Source: Alphaproteobacteria bacterium
GTDB taxonomy: Bacteria; Pseudomonadota; Alphaproteobacteria; Rhodospirillales; Magnetospirillaceae
Reading direction: 5' to 3'
Assembly (NCBI GenBank): GCA_015232025.1
Contig: JADGAL010000004.1
Location: forward strand, 1 to 37,246
DNA length: 37,246 bases
This document shows positions 17,591 to 29,517 of this stretch, one piece after another. The position numbers and the translations under genes were made by a program. The notes beneath the pieces are model-generated. The model searched no databases and was not told where the DNA came from. It worked only from the letters and a program-made list of their open reading frames with translations. Numbering within the stretch: the first letter of the stretch is position 1; every line of letters starts with the position of its first letter.

Positions 17591-18837
17591 CACGGCAATC
17601 GCTCGAAGCCGAGCTTGACAGATTGGGTTGTGCAAAAGAGCGCCTGCGTGATTCAAGAATCGCCGCTACGAGGGAGAGGCGGCAATGGCGAGTTGCGAGG
17701 CGAAGCGGGGGCTTTTGGATCACTTCTCGGCGCTGGAGGACCCGCGCCAGTCCTGGAAGGTGGTATACCCCTTGCCGGAGATCATGCTGGCGGTGCTGTG
17801 CGGCACGATGGCGGGGGCCGAGGATTTCGTGGAAATCCGCCGCTGGGGCAACATGAACCTGGACTTTCTGCGCCGCTTTTTGCCGTTCGCACGCGGCATT
17901 CCGAGCCACGACACACTGAACGACGTGGTGAATGCGCTGGACGGGACCTTGTTCGCGGCGTGCTTCACGGCCTGGGTCGATGGTTTGCGCGAGGCTGAGC
18001 CGGACATCGTCGCGATCGACGGCAAGACCTCGTGCCGCGCTCACGCGCGCAGCAAGGGCCGAGAGCCGCTGCACCTGGTTTCGGCCTGGGCCAGCCGCCA
18101 GCGCCTCGTGCTCGGACAGCAGGCCACCGATGCCAAGTCCAACGAGATCACCGCCATTCCGTTGCTGCTCGAACGACTGGAGTTGAAGGGTGCGCTGGTC
18201 ACCATCGACGCCATGGGCTGCCAGACCAAGATCGCCCAGGCCATTCTCGACCGCGAGGCGGACTATCTCCTGGCCGTGAAGGAGAACTGGCCGGCATTGC
18301 ACGGCGAGATCGTAAGCTTCTTCGCCGACGACGCCCAGGCGCTCGATCGATACGAGACCACCGACGGCGAGCACGGCCGCATCGAGGTCCGTCGCCACGC
18401 CGTCAGCCACGACGTGGGCTGGCTGGCTACCGACCGCCGCTTTCCCGGCGAACCGCGCTTCCCAGGTCTGGCGGCGGTCGGCATGGTCGAGGCCGAGGTC
18501 GAGCGCAATGGCAAGACCAGTCGCGAGCGGCGCTACTATCTCTGCTCGACACGCATCGACGCGCGAGCCTTCGCGCGCGCCGTGCGCTGCCATTGGCACA
18601 TCGAGAACCGACTCCATTGGGTGCTCGACGTCGTCTTCCACGACGACCTGTGCCGGCTCCGATCCGGCTTCGGGCCGCAGAACATCGCTACCGTCCGCCA
18701 CATGGCCATGAACCTCATCCGTGGCGCCAAAGACAAGCACAGCCTCAAGGTGCGCCGGAAATCGGCAGCATGGGACGTCAATTACCTGGAGTCGCTGCTC
18801 CGCCCGACCGCCTGATCCCGTTCAAGCGATTCCCCTG
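17591..18837 (+). mobile_element. ISAs1-family insertion sequence (about 1.25 kb; boundaries from TIRs)
   Basis: Left CACGGCAATCGCTCGAA vs right (rc) CAGGGGAATCGCTTGAA, 14/17; no clear target duplication found. Confidence 0.65.
17685..18815 (+). CDS. ISAs1 family transposase
   Basis: LEDPRQSWKVVYPLPEIMLAVLCGTMAGAEDFVEI, IVAIDGKTSCRAHA, HWHIENRLHWVLDVVFHDDLCRLRSGFGPQNIATVRHMAMNLIR. Confidence 0.95.
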   Translation: MASCEAKRGLLDHFSALEDPRQSWKVVYPLPEIMLAVLCGTMAGAEDFVEIRRWGNMNLDFLRRFLPFARGIPSHDTLNDVVNALDGTLFAACFTAWVDGLREAEPDIVAIDGKTSCRAHARSKGREPLHLVSAWASRQRLVLGQQATDAKSNEITAIPLLLERLELKGALVTIDAMGCQTKIAQAILDREADYLLAVKENWPALHGEIVSFFADDAQALDRYETTDGEHGRIEVRRHAVSHDVGWLATDRRFPGEPRFPGLAAVGMVEAEVERNGKTSRERRYYLCSTRIDARAFARAVRCHWHIENRLHWVLDVVFHDDLCRLRSGFGPQNIATVRHMAMNLIRGAKDKHSLKVRRKSAAWDVNYLESLLRPTA

Positions 18838-18871
18838 GGCCGCCCCCCACCAACGGGTGGGTCGGCAACGC

Positions 18872-18900
18872 TTGACGGGCGGAGGCGATTTGCTTATTTA
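18872..18900 (+). promoter_or_regulatory. Sigma70-type promoter for carAB
   Basis: TTGACG - 17 bp - TATTTA, about 110 bp before the carA ATG. Confidence 0.65.
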
Positions 18901-19017
18901 ACGCCCAATTTGCCTTTAGCCATATGCCCAACCTTCCGGGCGCTTTCGCGGTCGGCGCCGAAATTCTGCGGCGTCCGGCGCTTGCGCGCGGCCGGTGGGG
19001 CGCAGCCAAGGAACAGC

Positions 19018-20205
19018 ATGTCGAACCTCGACCACCGGATGCCAGCGCCCCCCGCCAGCCAGCGTCCTCCGGGGGCCACGGCCGCGCTCGTGCTCGCCGA
19101 CGGCGCCATCGTGTGGGGGCGCGGATTGGGCGCCACCGGAGCCGCCGTGGGCGAGGTGGTCTTCAACACCTCGATGACCGGCTATCAAGAGGTGATGACC
19201 GATCCCTCCTACGCCGGCCAGATCATCACCTTCACCTTTCCCCATGTCGGCAATGTCGGCACCAACGCCGAGGACGTCGAGTCGGTCACCCCGGCGGCGC
19301 GCGGCTGCATCCTGCGCGCCGACGTCACCCAGCCCAGCAATTGGCGCTCGGCCAAGCCGCTGGACGCCTGGCTGCGCGGCCACGGCATCGCCGGGATCAC
19401 CGGCATCGACACCCGCGCCCTGACGCGGCGCATCCGCGCCCTGGGCGCCCCCAACGGCACCATCGTCCATGCGCCGGACGGCCAGTTCGATCTGCCCGCG
19501 CTGCATCGCATGGCGGCCGAGTGGCCGGGTCTGGAGGGGATGGACCTCGCCAAGGGCGTCACCTGCGGCCAGACCTATTCCTGGGACGAGACCACATGGA
19601 CCCTGGGCCGCGGCCATGGCCGCCAAGAGGCGCCGCGCTTCCACGTGGTGGCCATCGATTACGGCGCCAAGCGCAACATCCTGCGCTGTCTGGCCGCCGC
19701 CGGCTGCCGCGTCACCGTGGTTCCGGCCACCGCCACCGCCGACGAGGTGCTGGGCCACAAGCCGGACGGCGTGTTCCTGTCGAACGGCCCCGGCGACCCG
19801 GCCGCCACCGGCGTCTACGCGGTGCCGGTGATCCGCGCCCTGGTCCAGGCCGGCGTGCCGCTGTTCGGCATCTGCCTGGGCCACCAGATGCTGGGGCTGG
19901 CGCTGGGCGCCCGCACCCGCAAGATGGAGACCGGCCACCGCGGCGCCAACCATCCGGTCAAGGACCTGGCCACCGGCCGGGTCGAGATCACCAGCCAGAA
20001 TCACGGCTTCGTGGTCGACGAGACCTCGATCCCCGCCGGAGTCGCGGTCACCCACCGCTCGCTGTTCGACGGCTCGGTCGAGGGCTTGGCCGTCGAGGGC
20101 AAGCCCGCCTTCTCGGTGCAGTACCACCCGGAAGCCTCTCCGGGCCCACAGGACAGCCATCACCTCTTCCAGCGTTTCGTGGCGCTGATGGAAAGCAAAA
20201 GCTGA
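19018..20205 (+). CDS. carA: Carbamoyl-phosphate synthase small subunit
   Basis: [75 protein letters not shown]. Confidence 0.97.
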   Translation: MSNLDHRMPAPPASQRPPGATAALVLADGAIVWGRGLGATGAAVGEVVFNTSMTGYQEVMTDPSYAGQIITFTFPHVGNVGTNAEDVESVTPAARGCILRADVTQPSNWRSAKPLDAWLRGHGIAGITGIDTRALTRRIRALGAPNGTIVHAPDGQFDLPALHRMAAEWPGLEGMDLAKGVTCGQTYSWDETTWTLGRGHGRQEAPRFHVVAIDYGAKRNILRCLAAAGCRVTVVPATATADEVLGHKPDGVFLSNGPGDPAATGVYAVPVIRALVQAGVPLFGICLGHQMLGLALGARTRKMETGHRGANHPVKDLATGRVEITSQNHGFVVDETSIPAGVAVTHRSLFDGSVEGLAVEGKPAFSVQYHPEASPGPQDSHHLFQRFVALMESKS

Positions 20206-23200
20206 TGCCCAAGCGCACCGACATCAAATCGATCCTCATCATCGGCGCCGGGCCGATCGTCATCGGCCAAGCCTGCGAGTTCGACTACTCGGGAGCGCAA
20301 GCCTGCAAGGCTTTGCGCGACGAGGGTTACCGGGTGATCCTGGTGAACTCGAATCCGGCCACCATCATGACCGACCCGGATCTGGCCGACGCGACCTATA
20401 TCGAGCCGATCACGCCCGAGATGGTGACCCGCATCATCGAGAAGGAGCGCCCCGACGCGCTGCTGCCCACCATGGGCGGCCAGACCGCGCTGAACACCGC
20501 GATGGCGCTGGCCGACGACGGCACGCTCGAGAAATACGGCGTCGAGATGATCGCCGCCAATCGCGACGTCATCGCCAAGGCCGAGGACCGTCTGCTGTTC
20601 CGCGACGCGATGGACAAGATCGGCCTGGAAAGCCCGAAAAGCCGCATGGTCCATTCGCTGGCCGAGGCGCGCGAGGCGCTGACCGCGATCGGCCTGCCGG
20701 CGATCATCCGGCCGTCCTTCACGCTGGCCGGAACCGGCGGCGGCATCGCCTACAATGTCGGCGAGTTCGAGCAGATCGTGTCGGGCGGGCTGGCCGCCTC
20801 GCCGGTGCATCAGGTGCTGGTCGAGGAATCGGTGCTCGGCTGGAAAGAGTTCGAGATGGAGGTCGTGCGCGACCGCGCCGACAATTGCATCATCGTCTGC
20901 TCGATCGAGAACGTCGACCCGATGGGCATCCACACGGGCGACTCGGTCACCGTGGCCCCGGCGCTGACGCTCACCGATAAAGAATACCAGATCATGCGCG
21001 ACGCCTCGATCGCGGTTCTGCGCGAGATCGGGGTCGACACCGGCGGCTCGAACGTGCAGTTCGCGGTCAATCCGGTCGACGGCCGCATGGTGGTGATCGA
21101 GATGAATCCCCGCGTGTCGCGCTCGTCGGCGCTGGCCTCGAAGGCGACCGGCTTCCCGATCGCCAAGGTGGCCGCCAAGCTGGCGGTCGGCTACACCCTG
21201 GACGAGTTGATGAACGACATCACCGGCTCGACCCCGGCGTCGTTCGAGCCGACCATCGACTACGTCGTCACCAAGATCCCCCGCTTCACCTTCGAGAAGT
21301 TCCCCGGCGCCGATCCGACGCTCACCACCTCGATGAAGTCGGTGGGCGAGGCGATGTCGATCGGCCGCTGTTTCGCCGAAAGCCTGCAAAAGGGCCTGCG
21401 CTCGATGGAGACCGGGCTCACCGGCCTCAACGACGTGGTGGTGCCGGGTGGCCGCGACGCCATCCGGGGAGCGCTCGCCCAACCGCGCGCCGATCGCCTG
21501 CTGCTGATCGCCCAGGCCTTCCGGGCCGGCTTCTCGGTCGACGAGATTCACGCCGCCTGCGCCTATGACCGCTGGTTCCTGCGCCAAGTCGAAGACATCG
21601 TTCGCGTCGAGGAGGAGGTCCGCGCCAAGGGCCTGCCGATCGACGCCCCCGGCCTGCTGCGCCTCAAGAAGATGGGCTTCTCGGACGAGCGCCTGTCCGA
21701 GTTGTCGGGCAAGACCATCGTCGAGACCGCCTTCCGCCGCGACGTCTTGAACGTCAAGCCGGTCTACAAGCGCATCGACACCTGCGCCGCCGAGTTCGCC
21801 TCGGACACGCCCTACATGTATTCCTGCTACGAGGGCGACGGCTGCGCCCCGGCGGAATGCGAGGCCGAGCCGACCGCCCGCGACAAGGTGGTGATCCTCG
21901 GTGGCGGCCCCAACCGCATCGGCCAAGGCATCGAGTTCGACTATTGCTGCGTCCACGCCGCCTACGCCCTGAAGGAGGCCGGGTTCGAGACCATCATGGT
22001 CAACTGCAACCCCGAGACCGTCTCGACCGACCCCGAGACCTCGGATCGCCTGTATTTCGAGCCGCTCACCGCCGAGACCGTCATCGATCTGGTGCGCGTC
22101 GAGCAGCGGCGCGGCGCCGTCAAGGGCCTGATCGTGCAGTTCGGCGGCCAAACCCCGCTGAAGCTGGCCGCCGCCCTCGAGAAGGCCAACATCCCGATCC
22201 TCGGCACCTCGCCCGACGCCATCGATCTGGCCGAGGACCGTCAGCGCTTCCAGGAGTTGCTTCAGCGGCTTGACCTGCGCCAGCCGGCCAACGGCACCGC
22301 CCATACGCTGGAGGAGGCCCGCGCCGCCGCCGAGCGGATCGGCTATCCGGTGGTGATCCGCCCGTCCTACGTGCTGGGCGGCCGCGCCATGCGCATCGTC
22401 CACGACACCGACGAGCTCGAGCGCTACATGCGCGAGGCGGTGTTCGTGACCGGCACCAACCCGGTGCTGATCGACAGCTACCTGTCCGACGCCGTCGAGA
22501 TCGACGTCGACGCCATCGCCGACGGCACCGACGTGCATGTCGCGGGCATCATGGAGCACATCGAAGAGGCCGGCATCCATTCGGGCGACTCGGCCTGCTC
22601 GCTGCCGCCGCACTCGCTGACCCCCGAGACCATCGAGGAATTGCACCGCCAGACCGCCCTGCTGGCCCGCGGGCTGCAAGTGGTCGGGCTGATGAACGTG
22701 CAGTTCGCGGTCAAGGACGGCGAGATCTACATTCTCGAAGTCAATCCGCGGGCCAGCCGCACCGTGCCCTTCGTCGCCAAGGCGACCGGCGTGCCGATCG
22801 CCAAGATCGCCGCCCGCGTGATGGCCGGCGAAAAGCTGGCCTCGTTCGGCTTGAAGCGCCCCGACATCAAGCATGTCGCGGTCAAGGAGGCGGTGTTCCC
22901 GTTCTCGCGCTTCCCCGGCGTCGACATCATCCTGGGGCCGGAGATGAAATCGACCGGCGAGGTGATGGGCATCGACAGCGACTTCCCGCGCGCCTTCGCC
23001 AAGTCCCAGTTGGGCAGCGGCGTCAAGCTGCCGCTGGCCGGCACCGCCTTCATCTCGGTCAAGGAAGGCGACAAGAAGGTCGCCGCGCAATTGGGCAAGC
23101 GTCTGGTCGACATGGGCTTCAAGCTGATCGCCACCAGCGGCACGGCGCGGTACCTGTCCGAGCACGGCATCGTGGTGGGCATCGTCAACAAGGTGGTCGA

Positions 23201-23441
23201 AGGTCGCCCGCACTGCGTCGACTCGATGCTGTCGGGTCAGGTGCAGTTGGTCGTCAACACCACCGAGGGCGCCACCGCCATCGCCGACAGCTTCTCGATC
23301 CGGCGCACCGCGTTGAGCATCAACATCCCGCACTACACCACGGTGGCCGGGGCGCGGGCCGCCGTCGACGCCATCGAGGCCCTGAAGTGTGGGGCACTTG
23401 ATGTCGCCCCGCTCCAATCGTATTCTATCGGTTCCTTTTGA
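20205..23441 (+). CDS. carB: Carbamoyl-phosphate synthase large subunit
   Basis: [37 protein letters not shown]..., duplicated ATP-grasp halves and C-terminal MGS domain; TGATG overlap with carA. Confidence 0.98.
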   Translation: MPKRTDIKSILIIGAGPIVIGQACEFDYSGAQACKALRDEGYRVILVNSNPATIMTDPDLADATYIEPITPEMVTRIIEKERPDALLPTMGGQTALNTAMALADDGTLEKYGVEMIAANRDVIAKAEDRLLFRDAMDKIGLESPKSRMVHSLAEAREALTAIGLPAIIRPSFTLAGTGGGIAYNVGEFEQIVSGGLAASPVHQVLVEESVLGWKEFEMEVVRDRADNCIIVCSIENVDPMGIHTGDSVTVAPALTLTDKEYQIMRDASIAVLREIGVDTGGSNVQFAVNPVDGRMVVIEMNPRVSRSSALASKATGFPIAKVAAKLAVGYTLDELMNDITGSTPASFEPTIDYVVTKIPRFTFEKFPGADPTLTTSMKSVGEAMSIGRCFAESLQKGLRSMETGLTGLNDVVVPGGRDAIRGALAQPRADRLLLIAQAFRAGFSVDEIHAACAYDRWFLRQVEDIVRVEEEVRAKGLPIDAPGLLRLKKMGFSDERLSELSGKTIVETAFRRDVLNVKPVYKRIDTCAAEFASDTPYMYSCYEGDGCAPAECEAEPTARDKVVILGGGPNRIGQGIEFDYCCVHAAYALKEAGFETIMVNCNPETVSTDPETSDRLYFEPLTAETVIDLVRVEQRRGAVKGLIVQFGGQTPLKLAAALEKANIPILGTSPDAIDLAEDRQRFQELLQRLDLRQPANGTAHTLEEARAAAERIGYPVVIRPSYVLGGRAMRIVHDTDELERYMREAVFVTGTNPVLIDSYLSDAVEIDVDAIADGTDVHVAGIMEHIEEAGIHSGDSACSLPPHSLTPETIEELHRQTALLARGLQVVGLMNVQFAVKDGEIYILEVNPRASRTVPFVAKATGVPIAKIAARVMAGEKLASFGLKRPDIKHVAVKEAVFPFSRFPGVDIILGPEMKSTGEVMGIDSDFPRAFAKSQLGSGVKLPLAGTAFISVKEGDKKVAAQLGKRLVDMGFKLIATSGTARYLSEHGIVVGIVNKVVEGRPHCVDSMLSGQVQLVVNTTEGATAIADSFSIRRTALSINIPHYTTVAGARAAVDAIEALKCGALDVAPLQSYSIGSF

Positions 23442-23484
23442 ACGCCGTCCCGGCGGCGTTAGTCCAGTCACGCTCGGGGACCCC

Positions 23485-23958
23485 ATGGAAAAGATACCGA
23501 TGTCGCCGGCCGGTTTGGCCAGCCTCGAGTTGGAATTGAAGCATCTCAAGAGCGTGGAGCGGCCCGCCATCATTCGCGCCATCGCCGAGGCGCGCGAGCA
23601 CGGCGACCTGTCCGAGAACGCCGAGTACCACGCGGCGCGCGAACGCCAAAGCTTCACCGAAGGCCGGATCGCCGAGTTGGAGGACGTGATCAGCCGCGCC
23701 CAGGTGATCGACGTCAGCACGATGTCGGGCACCGTCGTCCGCTTCGGCGCGACCGTCACCCTGGCCGACGAGGACACCGACGACGAAAGCGCCTACACCC
23801 TGGTCGGCGCCCACGAATCCGACATCAAATCGGGCCGCCTGTCGGTCCACGCCCCGCTGGCCCGCGCCCTGATCGGCAAGACGGTGGGCGACACCATCGA
23901 GGTCAGCACCCCCAGCGGCTCGAAGATGTACCAGATCGTCGACGTGAAATTCGTCTGA
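23485..23958 (+). CDS. greA: Transcription elongation factor GreA
   Basis: [66 protein letters not shown]. Confidence 0.97.
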   Translation: MEKIPMSPAGLASLELELKHLKSVERPAIIRAIAEAREHGDLSENAEYHAARERQSFTEGRIAELEDVISRAQVIDVSTMSGTVVRFGATVTLADEDTDDESAYTLVGAHESDIKSGRLSVHAPLARALIGKTVGDTIEVSTPSGSKMYQIVDVKFV

Positions 23959-24049
23959 GGGCGCTTGTTCATCGTCTTTCCCGCGATCACTCGGGGCGGA
24001 CGACCTAACAGGCTGTTTTCTTTATCGTCATGTGTGGACGGCCCCTGCT

Positions 24050-24240
24050 TGGCAAGGGAAAAATCAACGATGCGAGCGACCAGGCTGTTGCAGTCATGTG
24101 TCCGGCCTGTTTTCGCGGCTGAACGACCGCTGGCCATGATGTGATCCGCGACACGCTCCCAAATCATTCCCGCGACCTGAGACGGCCGTGACGGTACAAG
24201 GGTTCTGCGGTCGTGGAGTTGGTCGGTCGCCATCACGCTG
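24050..24240 (-). ncRNA. Putative bridge RNA / seekRNA region of the IS110-family element
   Basis: Non-coding segment 3' of the transposase with four short matches to its own target halves and element ends (see findings). Boundaries approximate. Confidence 0.6.
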
Positions 24241-24281
24241 TCTTCGCCCTCGCTTCTGGTCCCCTGTGTCTCGCGCTTGGA

Positions 24282-25310
24282 TCAGGCGGCGGTCGCGACC
24301 TGGGGCGGCTGGTAGATGCCGCCCTTGACGAGGATGGCCCAGACGATGCGGGCCATCTTGTTGGCGAGCGCGACGGTCGCCTTGCGCGCCGACATGCGGC
24401 CGAGCAGCGCGTCGAGCCAAGGCGCGAATCCGTGGTTGCGCCTCCTGAGCATCGCGGTGGCGCCCAGCACGAGCAGGGATCGCAAATAGCGGTCCCCGGT
24501 TTTGGTGATCGGCCCGAGCGCCGTCTTGCCGCCAGTGGAATTCTGCGACGGCACCAGGCCCAGCCATGCCGAGAGGTCGCGCCCGCTCGAGAAGCGCTGC
24601 GGGTGGCCGATCGCGGTCACGAGGGCGCTGGCGATGTGCGGGCCGATGCCGGGGATGGTGGCCACCCGGCGGCTCGCCTCGTCGCTCTGGTGCAGCGCCC
24701 GGATTTGCTGGTTCAGCGCGTCGATCTTCGCTTCGGCCTCGCGCAACTGGGCGGCGAGCATGGCCAGCCCTTCCCGCGCGAAGGCCGGCAGCCCTGGGGC
24801 GTTGGCGTCCAAAGCCAGCACGATCAGCTTGCCAAGCCCTTTTTCTCCTTGCGCTTCGATGGTGCCGAATTCGGCGAGGTGCGACCGCACCGCGTTGGCG
24901 AGCATCGTGCGCTGGGTCACCAGCAGGTTGCGGGCCCGGTGAAGCACCAGCCCGGCTTGCTGCTCCGGCGACTTGACCGGAACGACGGTGATCCGCTTGC
25001 TCTGCAACGCCTCGCAGATCGCCGCCGCGTCGTTGGCGTCGTTCTTGCGGCCGCGCCGGACGTAGGGCTTCACGTGCGCTGGTGGGATCAGCCGAACCTC
25101 GTGCCCCAGCGCCACCATCTCCCGAGCCCAGTAATGCGACGTGGCGCAGGCCTCCATGCCGATCAGGCATGGCTCAAGCCGCGCGAAAAACCCGAGCACC
25201 TGGGCTCGGCGGAGCTGGCGCCGAACCGCCACCTCCCCATCCGCGTCGATGCCGTGGACCTGGAAAACCCCCTTCGCCAAATCCAACCCGATGATGCTAA
25301 TCTTATCCAT
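24282..25310 (-). CDS. IS110 family transposase (DEDD-type)
   Basis: MDKISIIGLDLAKGVFQVHGID, RRGRKNDANDAAAICEA, IPGIGPHIASALVTAIG, SAWLGLVPSQNSTGGKTALGPITKTGDRYLRSLLV. Confidence 0.96.
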   Translation of the reverse strand: MDKISIIGLDLAKGVFQVHGIDADGEVAVRRQLRRAQVLGFFARLEPCLIGMEACATSHYWAREMVALGHEVRLIPPAHVKPYVRRGRKNDANDAAAICEALQSKRITVVPVKSPEQQAGLVLHRARNLLVTQRTMLANAVRSHLAEFGTIEAQGEKGLGKLIVLALDANAPGLPAFAREGLAMLAAQLREAEAKIDALNQQIRALHQSDEASRRVATIPGIGPHIASALVTAIGHPQRFSSGRDLSAWLGLVPSQNSTGGKTALGPITKTGDRYLRSLLVLGATAMLRRRNHGFAPWLDALLGRMSARKATVALANKMARIVWAILVKGGIYQPPQVATAA

Positions 25311-25389
25311 GGACGGCCCCCTCTTGTGGCGTTGCACGACGACCACCTTATGGCACTTCGATGCCGGTGAGCAGGGGCCGTCCACCCCA

Positions 25390-25414
25390 TCATTCCCGCG
25401 AAAGCGGGAATCCA
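25390..25414. repeat. REP-type palindrome, first copy, interrupted at its 5' end by the IS110-family element
   Basis: TCATTCCCGCGAAAGCGGGAATCCA; its 'CG' prefix lies at 24026-24027 across the IS. Confidence 0.75.
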
Positions 25415-25465
25415 TCGTGCCGCCGCATCCTATTTGGCGGATCACTCCATCGCCACACCCCAAAA

Positions 25466-25493
25466 TGGACCCCCGCTTTTCGCGGGGGTGACG
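25466..25493. repeat. REP-type palindrome, second copy in opposite orientation
   Basis: TGGACCCCCGCTTTTCGCGGGGGTGACG, mirror-image to the first copy: a REP doublet. Confidence 0.7.
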
Positions 25494-25511
25494 CGCCAAG
25501 GAAGGCGAAGG

Positions 25512-26012
25512 CTATTCCTGCTCGGGCTCGGGGCCGGCCTGGACGTCGATCGGCACGCCCGGTTCCTGCTTCGAACTGCGAATCCCCAGCGCGGACTTGA
25601 CGTGGCTGATATTGGGCGCCGCCGTCAGCCGGGTGGTGAGGAAGCGCTGGTAGTCGTCCCAGTCATGCGCCACCACCTTCAGCAGGAAGTCGGTCTCGCC
25701 GGCCAGCATGTGGCACTCGCGCACCTCGGGCCAGCCCTGGACCAGCGCCTCGAACGCCTTGAGGTCGGCCTCGGCCTGGCTGTTCAGCCCGACATGGGCG
25801 AAGACGGTGACGTTGAAGCCCAGCGCCGCCGGATCGATCTGGGCGTGGTAGCCGCGGATGAAGCCCGCCTCCTCCAGCGCGCGCACCCGCCTTAGGCAGG
25901 GCGGCGCCGAAATCCCCGCCCGCCGGGCGAGTTCCACATTGGTCATCCGCCCGTCCGCCTGCAAATCGCTAAGGATGCGGCGGTCGATCCGGTCCAGCTT
26001 GACCCGTTGCAT
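25512..26012 (-). CDS. Lrp/AsnC family transcriptional regulator
   Basis: MQRVKLDRIDRRILSDLQADGRMTNVELARRAGISAPPCLRRVRALEEAGFIRGYHAQIDPAALGF. Confidence 0.95.
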   Translation of the reverse strand: MQRVKLDRIDRRILSDLQADGRMTNVELARRAGISAPPCLRRVRALEEAGFIRGYHAQIDPAALGFNVTVFAHVGLNSQAEADLKAFEALVQGWPEVRECHMLAGETDFLLKVVAHDWDDYQRFLTTRLTAAPNISHVKSALGIRSSKQEPGVPIDVQAGPEPEQE

Positions 26013-26049
26013 GGAAAATGCGTCTCCCAATCCCCTTTGCGCAATTATA

Positions 26050-27618
26050 TTACAATGGGCTGGTGGAGACGCCAAGCGCAACAATTCCGCCGTCGACCGT
26101 CCCGCGCTTGGCGGGATCGCGAATCCGCGCCTCTTCAAGCGTCGCGATGGCCACCCAAGGGGTGATCGAACAGTCGCTCAACGCGACGGCGAGGTGGTCG
26201 TCCTTTTCCCTGACGCTGAGCTTGCGCCGCCAGAAATCGTCGAGCACCGCCGCCACCTGGTCGCTGGGCGCGCCGACATGGCGGACGATGTCGACGAAGC
26301 GCCGCGGAACGTCGATGAACGCGTAAATGTCCGCGGCGAACCGGTCGAGCGTGATCCGGGTCTCGGCCGCGCACGGTCGCGTGTCGATGAGGGTGCCGCC
26401 ATCCGAATCGCGCCAAAACACCAGAAGCGCATTGCGCTCGACGCGCCGCCAATTGGACACCGTCTTCCACAAACCTCCGAGATCGACCTTCGGAAAATGA
26501 TCGGCTACTTCAAAGTCATATTTGCTGGCAATCGCAAACACGTCATCGTCCCCAAACGGATAAATATACCCTTGCCACTTATATATTCTTATGTTTGCAA
26601 CCCAAGTTCATCCGAACGTTCGAAGGCTGGACTGGACCTAACCATGTTGATATGCGATAAAATATTTGGGCACTGTAAATGAAAAATTCTTTCCGCAATT
26701 TCGATAGAGTCCTGAATGTCAGACTGCCCTTCTCCCGGAAACCCAACCAAGATGTTCCAATTGCATCTGATGTTCGCTTCCTTGGCGTATTTCAGCATCG
26801 CCACGTTGGTCAACGCGGTCACGCCTTTGTCGATGTACTTGAGTACATTGGTCGACAGTGATTCCACGCCGGCCTGCAACGCCCCGAACCCGGATCGCCT
26901 AGCCTTTTGCACGGCTCGGCGAGACATGTTCGACTTCACCGAGCCCATCAGGGTTAGGTTCGCGTCGGTCGAAATCAGTTCGTCGCAAACGTTTTCGATC
27001 AGCTTGCTCGACAGGATGCTGTCGGCGAAGCGCAACTGGCGAATGCCATGGCCGTCGACGATGTGGGCGATGTCGCGAAGAATGCGCCGGCTCGATTTCG
27101 CGCGATATTTTTTCCGGAAACGCCCGCTTCAGCCGCTTCGCCAGCGCGAGGGATGGCGAGAGCTGTAAATAGATGCACTCGAAGCCTATCACATCATAGG
27201 CATCCCAGGAAATATTGTTTAAACACTCTTCCAGGAACCCCCTTACCAATTTTGCCGTTTCCAATATATATTCAGAATATGCGAACTTTTGTCGCAGAGC
27301 GCTGCTCCTGTACTCATCGATGTATAAATCCGCCGTCGCCTGCGTCTCGGGAAACGCATCCAGCGCGAACATCCATTCGGCGCTATGGCGTATTTGGGCC
27401 AAGTCGAGTATTTTCGAGCAAAGTTGATTCAGCGGTAGGCCATCCCGAGCGGCCGCGGCGGCAAGCGCCGTTTCGACGGTCTTCTGCCATGCGATGTTCA
27501 GGTAGTGGATATCGCAGGTGGTGTCGGGATGTTCGAGGGCGATGGCTTTGAGATTGCTCAACCCCATCGCCGGTCCGGTGGAGTCGCGCCAAGGCATGGC
27601 TACCAGCGCGATGCGCAT
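26050..27618 (-). pseudogene. Decayed RiPP-maturation B12-binding radical SAM protein (TIGR03975-like), three fragments in two or more frames
   Basis: N-terminus MRIALVAMPWRDSTGPAMGLSNLKA...SPSLALAKRLKRAFPEK; middle YRAKSSRRILRDIAHIVDGHGIRQLRFADSIL...QAGVESLSTNVLKYIDKGVTALTNVAMLKYAKEANIRCNWNILVGFPGE; C-terminus YKWQGYIYPFGDDDVFAIASKYDFEVADHF. No CxxxCxxC retained. Confidence 0.82.
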
Positions 27619-27802
27619 CGAGTATGAACCTCCCCGTCCGAGAGTTTCCGAGTGTGGCCACTTCGCGTCATATCACAAGCGGAAAATGGCATGCCCCCTC
27701 AACCGCCACAATTCACAACCGTTTCTTGGAGTTATTCCGACTTGCATGGATCGCCCCAGGCCACTACATTGCCGGCCGAAACTACCCGAAGGAGCCCCAT
27801 AA

Positions 27803-29484
<1,682 letters not shown>

Positions 29485-29517
29485 ACCAAAGGCTAGAACG
29501 CGGGCGGCCCGGCGCCA

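Larger units (their letters stand above)
24031..25392 (-). mobile_element. IS110-family, IS1111-subgroup-like insertion sequence inserted in a REP palindrome
   Basis: IS110-type transposase; 16-bp perfect subterminal inverted repeat GTGGACGGCCCCTGCT (24034-24049) / AGCAGGGGCCGTCCAC (25370-25385); shared TCA core at both junctions. Confidence 0.85.

Noticed and set aside
15371-18837. Composite transposon carrying divK-rpmG between two IS elements
   Set aside because: The two IS belong to different families with unrelated ends, so independent insertions.
17575-18850. Target-site duplication for the ISAs1-family element
   Set aside because: GGCCG occurs near both ends but not at equal distances from the TIRs; no convincing duplication.
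18924-20204. N-terminal extension of the carB frame (1505-aa ORF)
   Set aside because: Extension overlaps carA out of frame; the real start is ATG 20205 ([11 protein letters not shown]).
20160-23777. 1205-aa minus-strand ORF opposite carB and greA
   Set aside because: Antisense shadow of carB codon periodicity; no domain motifs.
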